The translations under genes and the position numbers were made by a program. From NCBI GenBank assembly GCA_014218215.1, contig CP043652.1, forward strand, positions 4,464,001-4,528,000: a DNA stretch of 64,000 nucleotides, in the 5' to 3' direction. The notes under the pieces were generated by a model, which worked only from the letters and a program-made list of their open reading frames with translations, searched no databases and was not told the DNA's origin. This document shows, in pieces, positions 43,756 through 52,545 of this stretch (position 1 is the stretch's first letter; the number at the start of each line of letters is the position of its first letter). Origin of the DNA: Geodermatophilaceae bacterium NBWT11. GTDB lineage: Bacteria; Actinomycetota; Actinomycetes; Mycobacteriales; Geodermatophilaceae.

Positions 43756-44730
43756 ATGTGGGCGCAGATGCTCAGCGGACCGTTCGCCTTCGACCAGGCC
43801 GAGGTCCCCGCTCCCCAGGCCGGCTCACTGACCGCCGGCCAGGTCCTCCTCGCCACCCGCGCAGGGGCGATCTGCGGGAGCGACCTCCCCAACTTCCGCG
43901 GCGCCCCCTTCCCCATGGGGGACGCCGACGACGGGGTGTGGGCGACCCGCACCCCGGGCTTCCCGCTGCACGAGATCGTCGGTGAGGTGCTGGCCAGCGA
44001 GCACCCCGAGCACGCCGTCGGTGACCTGGTCGTCGGCTGGGCCTCGGCCTTCAACGGCATCGCCGAGCTGGTGGTGAGCGACGGCGCCGGGTTGGCCCGC
44101 TACGACCGGGCCCTGCCCCCCTCGACCGCCGTCATGCTGCAGCCGTTGGCCTGCGTGCTGTACGCGGTGGAGCAGATGGGCGACGTGCGGGGGAAGACGG
44201 CCGCGGTCATCGGGCAGGGGCCGATCGGGCTGCTGTTCAGCCACGTGCTGAAGTCCCGCGGGGCGGCACACGTCATCGGGGTCGACCGGATCGACCGCAC
44301 GGACGCAGGGTCGCTGTTCGGCGTCGACGAGGTCGTGCCGGCCGCGGCCGAGCGCTGGGCGGCCTCGCTGCCCGACATCGGCGGCCCGGACCTGGTCGTG
44401 GAGGCGGTGGGCCACCAGGTGTCGACCATGAAGGCGAGTCTGCAGGCGGTGGCCTTCGGCGGCGAGGTGTTCTACTTCGGCATCCCCGACGACTGGGTGT
44501 ACCCCTTCGACATCATGACCTTCCTCCGGAAGAACCTCACCCTGCGCTCCGGGGTGACCCTGGAGCGGCGCCGGGTCCTTGAGGACGCCAACACCCACCT
44601 GGCCGCCCACCCCGACCTGCGGGACGGCTACGTCAGCCACGTGTTCCCGGTGACCGACGTGGAGAAGGCGTTCACCGCCGCCGTCCGGCCGGCGGTCGGG
44701 CAGTTCAAGATCGCCATCGACATGGCATGA
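43756..44730 (+). CDS. MDR-superfamily alcohol dehydrogenase without structural zinc lobe
   Basis: A 324-residue medium-chain dehydrogenase. The catalytic zinc ligands are plausible in AICGSDLPNFRG and PLHEIVGEVL; the Rossmann motif is AVIGQGPIGLLFSHVLKSRG. The four-cysteine structural zinc loop is absent, shortening the protein. ATG 43756; the stop overlaps the next start (ATGA). It probably oxidises a secondary alcohol intermediate of the pathway. Confidence 0.85.
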   Translation: MWAQMLSGPFAFDQAEVPAPQAGSLTAGQVLLATRAGAICGSDLPNFRGAPFPMGDADDGVWATRTPGFPLHEIVGEVLASEHPEHAVGDLVVGWASAFNGIAELVVSDGAGLARYDRALPPSTAVMLQPLACVLYAVEQMGDVRGKTAAVIGQGPIGLLFSHVLKSRGAAHVIGVDRIDRTDAGSLFGVDEVVPAAAERWAASLPDIGGPDLVVEAVGHQVSTMKASLQAVAFGGEVFYFGIPDDWVYPFDIMTFLRKNLTLRSGVTLERRRVLEDANTHLAAHPDLRDGYVSHVFPVTDVEKAFTAAVRPAVGQFKIAIDMA

Positions 44731-47618
44731 CCGAGCTCCTCCCCCGCGCCGGGGCAGCGGCCCCGACCCCGTCCCCGTCCCCGGCGGAGCTGGCCGCCCG
44801 GCTGGCTGCCGCCGGTGTCGCCGACGTGCTGGTCGACACCGCCTCCCGTGCCGCGTTCTCCAGCGACGCCTCGCTCTACCGGGTGGTGCCGCAGGCCGTC
44901 GTCCGGCCCCGGCACGAGGACGACGTCGCCGCGACGCTGCAGGTGTGCCGCGAGCTCGGGGTGCCGGTCACCGCCCGCGGGGCGGGGACCTCGGTGGCCG
45001 GCAACGCGGTGGGCCCGGGCGTGGTGCTCGACCTCGCCCGGCACCTGCACCGTGTGCTGGACGTCGACCCCGCCGCCCGGACCGCCCGCGTGCAGGCCGG
45101 CACGGTGCACGCCAGGCTGCAGGCCGCCGCGCGGCCGTACGGGCTGCGGTTCGGTCCGGACCCCTCCACGCACACCCGCTGCACCATCGGCGGGATGATC
45201 GGCAACAACGCCTGCGGGTCACGGACCCTGGGCTACGGCCGGACCTCGGACAACACCGCCGGCGTCCGGGCACTGACCGCCGACGGGTCGTGGCTGACCA
45301 CCGGCCGGGACGGTCGCGGCCGACCGACCGTCGAGGGTCCCGCCGTCCTGCTGGACGGGTTGCACGGGGTGATCGGCAGCAGCCTGGCCGTGGCGCGCAC
45401 CGAGCTGGGCACCTTCGGCCGGCAGGTCTCCGGGTACGCCGCGCACTCCCTCCTGCCGGAGAACGGCTTCGACGTCACCGGCCTGCTGGTCGGCAGCGAG
45501 GGCACCCTGGCCGTGGTCACCGAGGCCACCGTGGACCTGGTCGTGGACCCGGCCCACCGGCTGCTGGTGGTCCTGGGCTACCCCGACTTCGGGGCCGCCG
45601 GGGACGCCGTCCCCGCCCTGCTGACCCACTCCCCCACCGCCTGCGAGGGCATCGACTCCCGCATCGTGGCCGTCGTCCGCGGGCGGCGCGGACCGCAGGC
45701 CGTGCCCGATCTCCCCGGAGGTGCGGCCTGGTTGTTCGTGGAGATCGCCGACGAGGACCTGGGCGCCGCCCGCGCACGGGCCACCGCGATGCTGGCCGAT
45801 GCCGGTGCGGTGGACAGCACCGTGGTCGAGGACGTCGCCCGGGCCGCGCAGCTGTGGCGGATCCGAGAGGACGGCGCCGGGCTGGCCGGTCGGGCCCCGT
45901 CCGGTCTGCCGGCGCACGCCGGGTGGGAGGACGCCGCCGTCCCGCCGGCCCGGATCGGGGACTACCTGCGGGCCTTCGACGGGCTGGTCGCCGAGCACGG
46001 CCTGACCTCGATGCCCTACGGGCACCTGGGCGACGGCTGCGTGCACGTGCGGCTGGACTTCCCGCTGGGGGCCGCCGACGGACCAGCCCGCTTCCGGTCC
46101 TTCCTCACCGACGCCGCCGACCTGGTCGTCGGCTTCGGCGGGTCGTTGTCCGGTGAGCACGGCGACGGCCGGGCCCGCAGCGAGCTGCTGCCCCGGATGT
46201 ACTCACCGGCCGTCCTGGGCCTCTTCCGGTCGATCAAGGGCACCTTCGACCCGGCCGGGTTGCTCAACCCGGGGGTGTTGGTCGACCCCGACCCGGTGGA
46301 CGTGGGGATCCGGGTCTCCGCGGCCCGCCCGGTGCGGGCACCGCTGGCGCTGGCCTACCACTCCGACGGCGGCGACTTCGGCCAGGCGGTGCACCGCTGC
46401 ACCGGCGTCGGCAAGTGCCGGGCCGACACCACCGCCACCGGTGGGGTCATGTGCCCCTCCTACCTGGCGACCAAGGAGGAGAAGGACTCCACCCGCGGCC
46501 GGGCGCGGGTGCTGCAGGAGATGATCGACGGCGACCTGGTCGACGGGTGGCGCTCCCCTGCGGTGCACGAGGCCCTGGACCTGTGCCTGTCCTGCAAGGG
46601 CTGCGCCTCGGACTGCCCCACCGGTGTGGACATGGCCGCCTACAAGGCCGAGGTGCTGCACCAGTCCTACCGCCGTCGGCTCCGCCCCCGGTCGCACTAC
46701 TCCCTCGGCTGGTTGCCGCGTTGGTCGCGGTTGGCCTCCCGGATGCCGCGGCTGGCCAATCGGGTGATCGGGCTGCCCGGTCTGCGGCAGGTGGCGCTCT
46801 TCGTCGCCGGGGTGGATGCCCGGCGTTCCATCCCCTCCTTCGCACCGGAGACCTTCCGGCGCTGGTTCGACCGCACCGCCGCCGACCGGCCGGCCGTCGG
46901 CACGCCGGTCCTGCTGTTCGTGGACAGCTTCACCGACCACTTCTCCCCCGAGGTCGGCCGCGCCGCCGTCCAGGTGCTCACCGAGGCCGGGTACGCCCCC
47001 GAGCTGACCCCGGAGCCGACCTGCTGCGGGCTCACCTGGATCACCACCGGCCAGCTCGACGGCGCCCGTCGCATCCTGGGCCGCACGGTCGACGCCCTGG
47101 GCCCAGCCCTGGACCGCGGCCTGCCCGTGGTGGGCCTGGAGCCCTCCTGCACCGGCGTGCTGCGCAGCGACGTGGTGGAGATCCTGGACACCCCGGCGGC
47201 CCGTCGGGTCAGCGCGGCCACCGTCACCCTGGCCGAGCTGCTGACCCGCGACCCCGACTGGTCACCACCGTCGCTGGCCGGTGTCGAGGTGGTCGCCCAA
47301 CCGCACTGCCACCACCACGCCGTCATGGGCTGGGACGCCGACGCCCGACTGCTGGCCCGCACCGGTGCCACGGTGGAGCGGCTCGGCGGTTGCTGCGGGT
47401 TGGCCGGCAACTTCGGGGTCGAACGCGGGCATTACGAGGTCTCCGTCGCGGTGGCCGACCAGCAGCTGCGGCCGGCCCTGGACGCCGCCGGCCCGGGCGC
47501 CGTCCTGCTGGCCGACGGGTTCTCCTGCCGCACCCAGGCCGCCGACCTGTCGGCCACCACCGGGGTGCACCTGGCCCAGCTGCTGGCCGACGGCGCCCGC
47601 CGGACGGCCGCCACCTGA
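44727..47618 (+). CDS. FAD-linked oxidase fused to Fe-S and CCG domains (2-hydroxyacid dehydrogenase type)
   Basis: A 963-residue three-part enzyme. An FAD-binding PCMH domain (about 50-260, VTARGAGTSVAGNAVGPGVV) is followed by the FAD-oxidase C-terminal domain ending GSLSGEHGDGRARSELL. Next come two 4Fe-4S motifs (CTGVGKCRADTTATGGVMCP and CLSCKGCASDCPTG) and a GlpC-like cysteine-rich domain (EPTCCGLTW, GGCCGLAGNFG). This plan matches large D-lactate or D-2-hydroxyglutarate-type dehydrogenases that pass electrons to the respiratory chain. It is the last gene of the operon and is followed by a hairpin. Confidence 0.9.
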   Translation: MTELLPRAGAAAPTPSPSPAELAARLAAAGVADVLVDTASRAAFSSDASLYRVVPQAVVRPRHEDDVAATLQVCRELGVPVTARGAGTSVAGNAVGPGVVLDLARHLHRVLDVDPAARTARVQAGTVHARLQAAARPYGLRFGPDPSTHTRCTIGGMIGNNACGSRTLGYGRTSDNTAGVRALTADGSWLTTGRDGRGRPTVEGPAVLLDGLHGVIGSSLAVARTELGTFGRQVSGYAAHSLLPENGFDVTGLLVGSEGTLAVVTEATVDLVVDPAHRLLVVLGYPDFGAAGDAVPALLTHSPTACEGIDSRIVAVVRGRRGPQAVPDLPGGAAWLFVEIADEDLGAARARATAMLADAGAVDSTVVEDVARAAQLWRIREDGAGLAGRAPSGLPAHAGWEDAAVPPARIGDYLRAFDGLVAEHGLTSMPYGHLGDGCVHVRLDFPLGAADGPARFRSFLTDAADLVVGFGGSLSGEHGDGRARSELLPRMYSPAVLGLFRSIKGTFDPAGLLNPGVLVDPDPVDVGIRVSAARPVRAPLALAYHSDGGDFGQAVHRCTGVGKCRADTTATGGVMCPSYLATKEEKDSTRGRARVLQEMIDGDLVDGWRSPAVHEALDLCLSCKGCASDCPTGVDMAAYKAEVLHQSYRRRLRPRSHYSLGWLPRWSRLASRMPRLANRVIGLPGLRQVALFVAGVDARRSIPSFAPETFRRWFDRTAADRPAVGTPVLLFVDSFTDHFSPEVGRAAVQVLTEAGYAPELTPEPTCCGLTWITTGQLDGARRILGRTVDALGPALDRGLPVVGLEPSCTGVLRSDVVEILDTPAARRVSAATVTLAELLTRDPDWSPPSLAGVEVVAQPHCHHHAVMGWDADARLLARTGATVERLGGCCGLAGNFGVERGHYEVSVAVADQQLRPALDAAGPGAVLLADGFSCRTQAADLSATTGVHLAQLLADGARRTAAT

Positions 47619-47620
47619 CC

Positions 47621-47650
47621 GGCCCGCGCCCGGGTCACCGGGCGCGGGCC
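47621..47650. terminator. Bidirectional terminator
   Basis: A perfect 13-bp stem (47621-47633 with 47638-47650) and a GTCA loop, between the plus-strand operon and the LysR gene, whose stop codon lies inside it. Confidence 0.8.
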
Positions 47651-48528
47651 CACCGGGCGTGGGACGCCGTCAGCTCCTCCACCAGGTCGCGCACCTCGGG
47701 ACGGGACTCGTCGGCCAACCGCCACACCACGTGGTAGTCGGCCTGGCCGATCCCCCGCATGGGGACGCACCGCACGGCGGGGTGCGGGTGCGCGGCCAGC
47801 ACCGCGGGGGTGACCACGCAGACGCCCAGCCCCATCGCGATCCCGTGCAGCGTCTCGTCGATGGTGGTCACGTGCTCGACCCTGGCCGCAGCTTCGACCG
47901 GCACCGTCCGCAGCCCGGACAGCGAGCGCGCCTCCTGCGGCAGCACGAAGACCGTCTCGCCCGCCAGGTCGGCCGGGACCACCTCGTCCCGGCCGGCGAG
48001 CCGGTGGGTGGCGCCGACCCCGAGCACGACATCCTCGACCGCCAGCCGGTGGCTGCGGACCCCGGGCACCGGTTCGTCGTGCGGTGCCTCGACCAGCGCG
48101 ACGTCTGCCATCCCGCTCAGCACGCCGGCCGCCGCCTCGGTCCAGTCGGCCCGGCGCAGCCGCAACCGGAGGTCCGGATAGCGCCCGGACACCGCCGCCA
48201 CCGCGGGTGCCAGCACGTCGTTGGCGGGGCTCAGCCAGAACCCGATGGTCAGCTTCGCCGCGTCGCGACCGGCGTCCCGTACGGCGGCCGCCGCCTCACC
48301 GGCCAGCTCGACCAGCCGGCGCGCGTAGGGCACCAGCGCCTCCCCGGCCCGGGTCAGGGTCACCCCGGCGGGTCCGCGGTCGAACAGGGAGACACCGAAC
48401 AGCTTCTCGAGGCTGGCGATCTGCTTGCTGAGGGCCGGCTGGCTGATCGCCAGGGTGGCGGCCGCACGGGTGATGTGCAGCTGGTCGGCGACGGCCAGGA
48501 AGTAGGTCAGGTCGCGGGTGTGGACCAT
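47635..48528 (-). CDS. LysR-family regulator
   Basis: A 297-residue LysR protein: HTH at residues 1-60 (ISQPALSKQIASLEKLFGVS) followed by a periplasmic-binding-like effector domain. ATG 48528 is fixed by an excellent AGGAGGTGA site; the frame extends upstream without one. It converges on the aldolase/FAD dehydrogenase operon, so control of it is possible but not shown. Confidence 0.9.
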   Translation of the reverse strand: MVHTRDLTYFLAVADQLHITRAAATLAISQPALSKQIASLEKLFGVSLFDRGPAGVTLTRAGEALVPYARRLVELAGEAAAAVRDAGRDAAKLTIGFWLSPANDVLAPAVAAVSGRYPDLRLRLRRADWTEAAAGVLSGMADVALVEAPHDEPVPGVRSHRLAVEDVVLGVGATHRLAGRDEVVPADLAGETVFVLPQEARSLSGLRTVPVEAAARVEHVTTIDETLHGIAMGLGVCVVTPAVLAAHPHPAVRCVPMRGIGQADYHVVWRLADESRPEVRDLVEELTASHARWARAR

Positions 48529-48713
48529 GACGGTCACCTCCTGGTGTGCGGTCCGGAGACGGCAGTACCAGCCCAGCATCGCCCACGCGGCCGCCTCGCC
48601 GCCGAGCGGGCCGACAGCAGACCCGGTCGACCACGGGCAGGCGCGGACCTGGGCCGGTGGGCGGCCTCCCCACCGATCGGCCTCGCCCTGCATGCTTCGT
48701 CGTACGAGCCTGG

Positions 48714-49235
48714 TCACCTGCCCAGGTCGAGCACCTCGTGGTCCCGACCCAGCGAGGTCCGCCCGAGCACCCGCCATCCGGCCTCGGCGGCCCGCGTCTC
48801 CGGGTCGCCGACCGAGCGCGGGGCCGCCCCGGTCCCGGCCAGCACGACCACCGCCTCCTCCGTGGAGGCACCGGTCGGGCCTGACGCCTCCAGCACGTCG
48901 GCCCCGGCCTCGCAGGCCTCGGCGAGGAACGTCACCGGGAGGTCGCCGGCCTCGGTGGCGGGCACCGCCAGCGCGGTCGGCGGGGCCACCACCACGGTGT
49001 CGGGCAGCCGGCCGGTGTCCCGGCCCGCCCGGGCCAGCACCACGGAGCCCGGGCAGCTCAGTGCTACACGCCCGGCGACGGTCGAGGCCGGCAGGTCCAG
49101 CAACCCGGCGGCCACGAAGGCGAAGGCGCCCCCGTGCTCGACCAGATCCCGGTACAGGTCTTCGTCGGCCTGCAGGTCGTGGGCCAGCGGGTGCCCGGTG
49201 GTCAGCTCCCAGGCGGGAACTCCGCAGCGCAACAC
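48714..49235 (-). CDS. Hypothetical protein downstream of the alarmone synthetase
   Basis: A 173-residue protein not recognised with confidence. The first residues VLRCGVPAWELTTGHPLAHD and a later VTFLAEACEAGADVLEASGP look like a soluble alpha/beta protein. GTG 49235 is the first start after the alarmone synthetase stop 25 bp upstream, and the two probably form one transcript. There is no signal peptide or membrane helix. Confidence 0.55.
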   Translation of the reverse strand: MLRCGVPAWELTTGHPLAHDLQADEDLYRDLVEHGGAFAFVAAGLLDLPASTVAGRVALSCPGSVVLARAGRDTGRLPDTVVVAPPTALAVPATEAGDLPVTFLAEACEAGADVLEASGPTGASTEEAVVVLAGTGAAPRSVGDPETRAAEAGWRVLGRTSLGRDHEVLDLGR

Positions 49236-49260
49236 AGGACGGGCCGTCTGGCCCGATCGG

Positions 49261-49989
49261 TCAGGAGAGGTCGCGGACCTCGCGGTGCAGCCGCTGCATC
49301 GTGGAGTCCAGCCGGTCGGCGATGTGCGCGGCCTCGGTGAGCTCGGCGCGCAGCTGGGCCGGCACCGCCTCGTCGTACTTGTAGAAGATCTTGTGCTCGA
49401 GGCTGGCCCAGAAGTCCATCGCCACGGTGCGCAGCTGGACCTCGACACGGGCGGTGACGCTGCGGTCGGACATGTGCACCGGGGTGTCCACGATGAGGTG
49501 CAGGCTCTTGTAGCCGTTGGCCTTGGGCTCGGCGATGTAGTCCTTGGTGGCGACCAGCTCGACGTCGGGCTGGCGGGTGAGCATGTCGGCGACCAGGTAG
49601 ACGTCGGAGACGAAGCTGCAGACGATCCGGACGCCGGCGACGTCGTGGATGGCCGAACGCACCTGGTCGACGGTGAACAGCACGCCCTTGCGCTCCACCT
49701 TCGCGGCGAGGCTCTCGAAGCTCTTCAGCCGGGAGGTGACGTGCTCGATGGGGCTGTCCTCGCCCATCCGCAGCTCCTCGCGCAGGATGTTGACCTTGGT
49801 CAGCATCTCGTCCAGGCCGAACTTGTAGACCATCAGGAACCGCCGGACGTCGGTCCCCGGCCCGGCAAGGAACTCCGCAGCCGCAGCCAGGTCGGAGGAC
49901 GGCCGACCGTGGCGAATCACGTCGGCGCCTGGTGCGGTCACGTCGTCCACGTCCTCGACTCTATGAGGTCCGGTTGGCGTCACGACCAC
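49261..49989 (-). CDS. Small alarmone synthetase (RelA/SpoT domain)
   Basis: A 242-residue stand-alone RelA/SpoT nucleotidyltransferase that makes (p)ppGpp-type alarmones. Motifs are VAGVRIVCSFVSDVYLVADM, AEPKANGYKSLHLIV and ARVEVQLRTVAMDFWASLEH. There is no HD hydrolase or TGS domain, as in SAS proteins. The first GTG at 49989 is taken; nearby GTGs are alternatives. Its promoter would lie next to the mobile-element remnant, whose left edge is close. Confidence 0.9.
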   Translation of the reverse strand: MVVTPTGPHRVEDVDDVTAPGADVIRHGRPSSDLAAAAEFLAGPGTDVRRFLMVYKFGLDEMLTKVNILREELRMGEDSPIEHVTSRLKSFESLAAKVERKGVLFTVDQVRSAIHDVAGVRIVCSFVSDVYLVADMLTRQPDVELVATKDYIAEPKANGYKSLHLIVDTPVHMSDRSVTARVEVQLRTVAMDFWASLEHKIFYKYDEAVPAQLRAELTEAAHIADRLDSTMQRLHREVRDLS

Positions 49990-50418
49990 CCCAGGTTCCC
50001 GTAGTGGACTGCACGCTTCGCCCGCCAGACCCCTCGCTGAACTGACTCGATCGCACGCTCAGGCACGGTGGTCGCGGAAGGAGCGACCCCGCCAGCCCAG
50101 CTTGGCTCCGTCGATGGCCCCTGCAACGGAGGGCCCTGGAGCATCGGTGGCTGCACAGGATCGAAGAACCCGAGAGTCGTCGTGGAATGTGCCGAAGGTG
50201 GGCATGCCGGGAGTCCTTCGACCACGGCAGTGTCCGCCCCCCCTCCGTCACCGTCCTACGCACCTCGGGGTCCTCCCCGCGCCACCTCGGCGCCGACTCC
50301 GGTTCACCTCGACCTGGCACCACTCTCTGGCAGACGGATCACTTCACCCCACCAGCCGACACACCTCATGCACTCCGGGTGACATGCCTGCAGGAGGGGC
50401 GCCGCCTGTGCAGCTGTG
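49990..50418. other. Gene-free stretch at the left edge of the mobile remnant
   Basis: About 430 bp without a convincing gene. Composition is less GC-rich than the flanks. Several short frames exist on both strands but show no codon bias or recognisable motif. AGGAGGGG (about 50391-50398) lies some 20 bp before the relaxase ATG. Confidence 0.5.
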
Positions 50419-51273
50419 ATGACGGTGCACAAGCTCACGGCGGGGTCCGGGTACACCTACCTGACCCGCCAAGTGGCTGCTCACGACGCCACCGATCAGC
50501 CGGCCGGCGGCCTGGGCGCGTACTACAGCGAGAAGGGCGAAGCGCCGGGGCGCTGGATGGGCCGCGGCCTCGCCGGCAGATCGGACTTCCCAGTCGGCGA
50601 CACGGTGACCGAGGCGCACATGGTCGCGCTGTTCGGTCACGGCCGTCATCCGAACGCCGCTCAGATCGAGCAGACGGCTCGAGCCGATGGACGAGATGCA
50701 CAGGAGATCGACCGGGCGAGCCGTCTCGGCAGGCCCTTCGGTGTCTTCGAGGCGTCGAACGACTTCCGGCAGCGCTGTGCCGTCGAGTTCCGCGAGCTCA
50801 ACCAAGCGCTCGGTCTGCCTGCCGCCTCGCCGGTCTCAGACGACGAGCGCGCCCGGATCCACACCGAGGTGGCCGGGGCGATGTTCGAGGAGAGGTTCGG
50901 TCGCCCCGCCCTCGACGCCCGTGAGCTGTCCGGTCATCTGGCACGCATCTCTCGGCAGCCGACCACCGCCGTCGCCGGCTACGACCTCACCTTCAGCCCA
51001 GTCAAGAGCGTCTCGACGCTCTGGGCGATCGCACCGCGGGACGTCGCGGCTGTGATCGAGCGGGCGCACCAGGACGCCGTCGACACGGTGTACGGCGAGC
51101 CGTTCTCTAGCTCACCGGCTGGGTACATCCCCGTGGTCGGGATGGGGATGGTCAGCGCCTGCAACGCCTGTGCCGCTAACACCGCAGGATCGACCGCGGG
51201 CGGCCCAGCCGGTGGGTCGGCCGACCAGAACGAGAACCCGCTCGTCCCGGGGAACGCTCCGCCCCCGGTGTAG
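50419..51273 (+). pseudogene. Truncated MobF (TrwC-like) relaxase
   Basis: The start MTVHKLTAGSGYTYLTRQVA is typical of actinobacterial MobF conjugative relaxases, with a tyrosine pair near the N-terminus. The homologous part continues through YDLTFSPVKSVSTLWAIAPR and VIERAHQDAVD to about 51095. There it stops before the His-triad motif and helicase domain, and the reading frame continues into unrelated sequence to the stop at 51273. A full relaxase is over 1000 residues, so this is an inactive relic of a plasmid or integrative element. Confidence 0.8.
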
Positions 51274-51368
51274 AAGGTGCACAGGTAGACGGCGCCATCG
51301 GTGTGACCGCCCCAGACCGGGGACTCGAGCGGGGGCTGCACGGTCATCACCTGCGCGTAGCACTGGAG
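51111..51368 (-). pseudogene. Fragment of an exported actinobacterial protein often found in conjugative elements
   Basis: Minus-strand residues LQCYAQVMTVQPPLESPVWG, then GAVYLCTFYTGGG and PAVDPAVLAAQALQALTIPI follow the pattern of small secreted proteins common near conjugation genes in actinobacteria (QPP, GxVY, FW, DPxxLAxQA). It has no start of its own here and is cut at the relaxase junction. The assignment is from memory of the pattern and is tentative. Confidence 0.4.
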
Positions 51369-51609
51369 TCGCTGGACGACGCCCGCGCTTCTCAAGAGTA
51401 TCGAGAAGGAGGGCATCGCCGAGAAGGAGCTGGCTGTGCTCCTCAACAGCAAGCGCGTCATCCCCGTGACGCACGGGGTCACTTACGAACAGCTTCTCGA
51501 CGTCAGCCCGATGCTTGCGTCGCACGCCGGCCTCAGCACAAAGGAGTCCTCGCTAGACGATGTCGCCTCCAAGCTGGCTGCGGCTGCGGCAGCCCTTCCG
51601 GCCCCCTAG
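51361..51609 (+). pseudogene. C-terminal remnant of a TIR-domain protein
   Basis: A frame without a start codon encodes KEGIAEKELAVLLNSKRVIP, VTHGVTYEQLLDVSPMLASH and a short alanine-rich tail to the TAG at 51607. The pattern (IPVxHGVT, then SPxLA, then a short acidic helix) matches the second half of bacterial TIR domains. The N-terminal half with the catalytic Glu is missing. Such domains occur in anti-phage systems, so this may be the tail of a lost defence gene. Confidence 0.5.
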
Positions 51610-51757
51610 AGCTCGCCGCCCCGGCACTCATGGCCGGGCACCGCCCGCTGGTGTGGACAAGGCACAGCCAGGGCGGCTCCGCCGCCCCTGCCATCCGAGC
51701 AGGGCCGGAGGATCACATGGTCGTGCGGACCGGGTCGGCCAGCTTGTCGTCGGCGGG

Positions 51758-51988
51758 TCAGCGGAGCTGGGTCACCTCGCCCTTGCCGATGTACTCCCCG
51801 ACCGCGAGGCAGTCCTCGGGCCCGTGCTGCTCGACCCGGTCGCCGTCCCGATGCAGCGTCACCTGGTCGAAGGCGAACCGGGAGCTAAGCACCTCGCGCC
51901 CAGGATCGGCGGCCACAGCATCTACACGAAACGTAGAACTGTTAGCCAAGACCCGAGCTAGGTCATCCGCTTGAGACGTGCTGGTCAT
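51758..51988 (-). CDS. Small hypothetical protein in the mobile remnant
   Basis: A 76-residue frame from ATG 51988, MTSTSQADDLARVLANSSTF and onwards, ending GEYIGKGEVTQLR. It looks like a complete small soluble alpha/beta protein with ordinary composition, but no family was recognised and the ribosome site is weak. It lies between the TIR remnant and the tRNA-like end, so it is probably cargo of the same element. Confidence 0.45.
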   Translation of the reverse strand: MTSTSQADDLARVLANSSTFRVDAVAADPGREVLSSRFAFDQVTLHRDGDRVEQHGPEDCLAVGEYIGKGEVTQLR

Positions 51989-52191
51989 GGAGGTTCCGAG
52001 ACGAATCGAGTGGCAGCGGCGTCCGCGATGCAGCTCCTTGACCTCATCAAGACCCGTGATACTGATCTTGATACTGCACGTAGGGCCACTGGGCGCGTCA
52101 GACGGTCTGTCAATGCAGAAGGCCCGTGTGCTCGATGGCCCATACCCGCAGCTCAGAGCCCCGCAATGCATCTGGACGCACACCCCGCCTT

Positions 52192-52219
52192 GTGAGTTCA
52201 AGTCCCCCCTCGGACACCA
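52192..52219 (+). other. tRNA 3'-end remnant, possible attachment site
   Basis: The bases fit the 3' end of a tRNA in exact canonical spacing: five-base T-stem strand (52192-52196), seven-base loop TTCAAGT, five-base return strand, seven-base acceptor strand CTCGGAC (52209-52215), discriminator A and CCA (52217-52219). Two of five T-stem pairs are mismatched and no 5' half precedes it. Integrases of actinobacterial elements use tRNA 3' ends, so this is likely one att end. A terminator-like hairpin follows. Confidence 0.5.
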
Positions 52220-52222
52220 CAG

Positions 52223-52259
52223 ACACCCCGTGTTCCCGCAGGTCAGGGACGCGGGGTGT
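52223..52259 (+). terminator. Hairpin after the tRNA-like end
   Basis: ACACCCCG (52223-52230) pairs with CGGGGTGT (52252-52259), and TCCC with GGGA inside. The position immediately after the CCA end is that of a tRNA terminator. Confidence 0.5.
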
Positions 52260-52329
52260 TGCTGTTCCGGGATGTGCATCGGCCCGGTGACCCCGCGCGG
52301 GAGGGCTGGCCGGCTGGTTCACTCCGCCC

Positions 52330-52491
52330 ATGGCCGACACCCTGCCCGGACCACTGGACCCCACCGAACCGGTCCCCGACGACCCCGGTGAGCTCATGCC
52401 CGACGCCCCGGAGCCGTTGCCCCCGGCGCCGGTGGAGCCCACCCCGGACGACCCGGGCGGCGACCCGGGTGGCGTGCCCGAGCCCGCCTGA
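52330..52491 (+). CDS. Small acidic proline-rich protein
   Basis: A 53-residue frame beginning MADTLPGPLDPTEPVPDDPG and ending GVPEPA, almost entirely Pro, Asp, Glu and Gly. It is a complete frame with an ATG start and codon use like nearby genes. No function is known; it would be disordered. The ribosome site is not obvious. It may be a short conserved actinobacterial peptide or a chance frame. Confidence 0.4.
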   Translation: MADTLPGPLDPTEPVPDDPGELMPDAPEPLPPAPVEPTPDDPGGDPGGVPEPA

Positions 52492-52545
52492 CCGAAGGCG
52501 GCCGCGGAGCCGGGGACGACCTCGCGGCCAGGCCCGTCGGACCCG

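Noticed and set aside
51758-52279. 173-codon minus-strand frame containing CPRGDLNSQ
   Set aside because: That peptide is the typical artefact of translating the antisense of a tRNA T-arm; only the downstream part from ATG 51988 is kept as a small gene.
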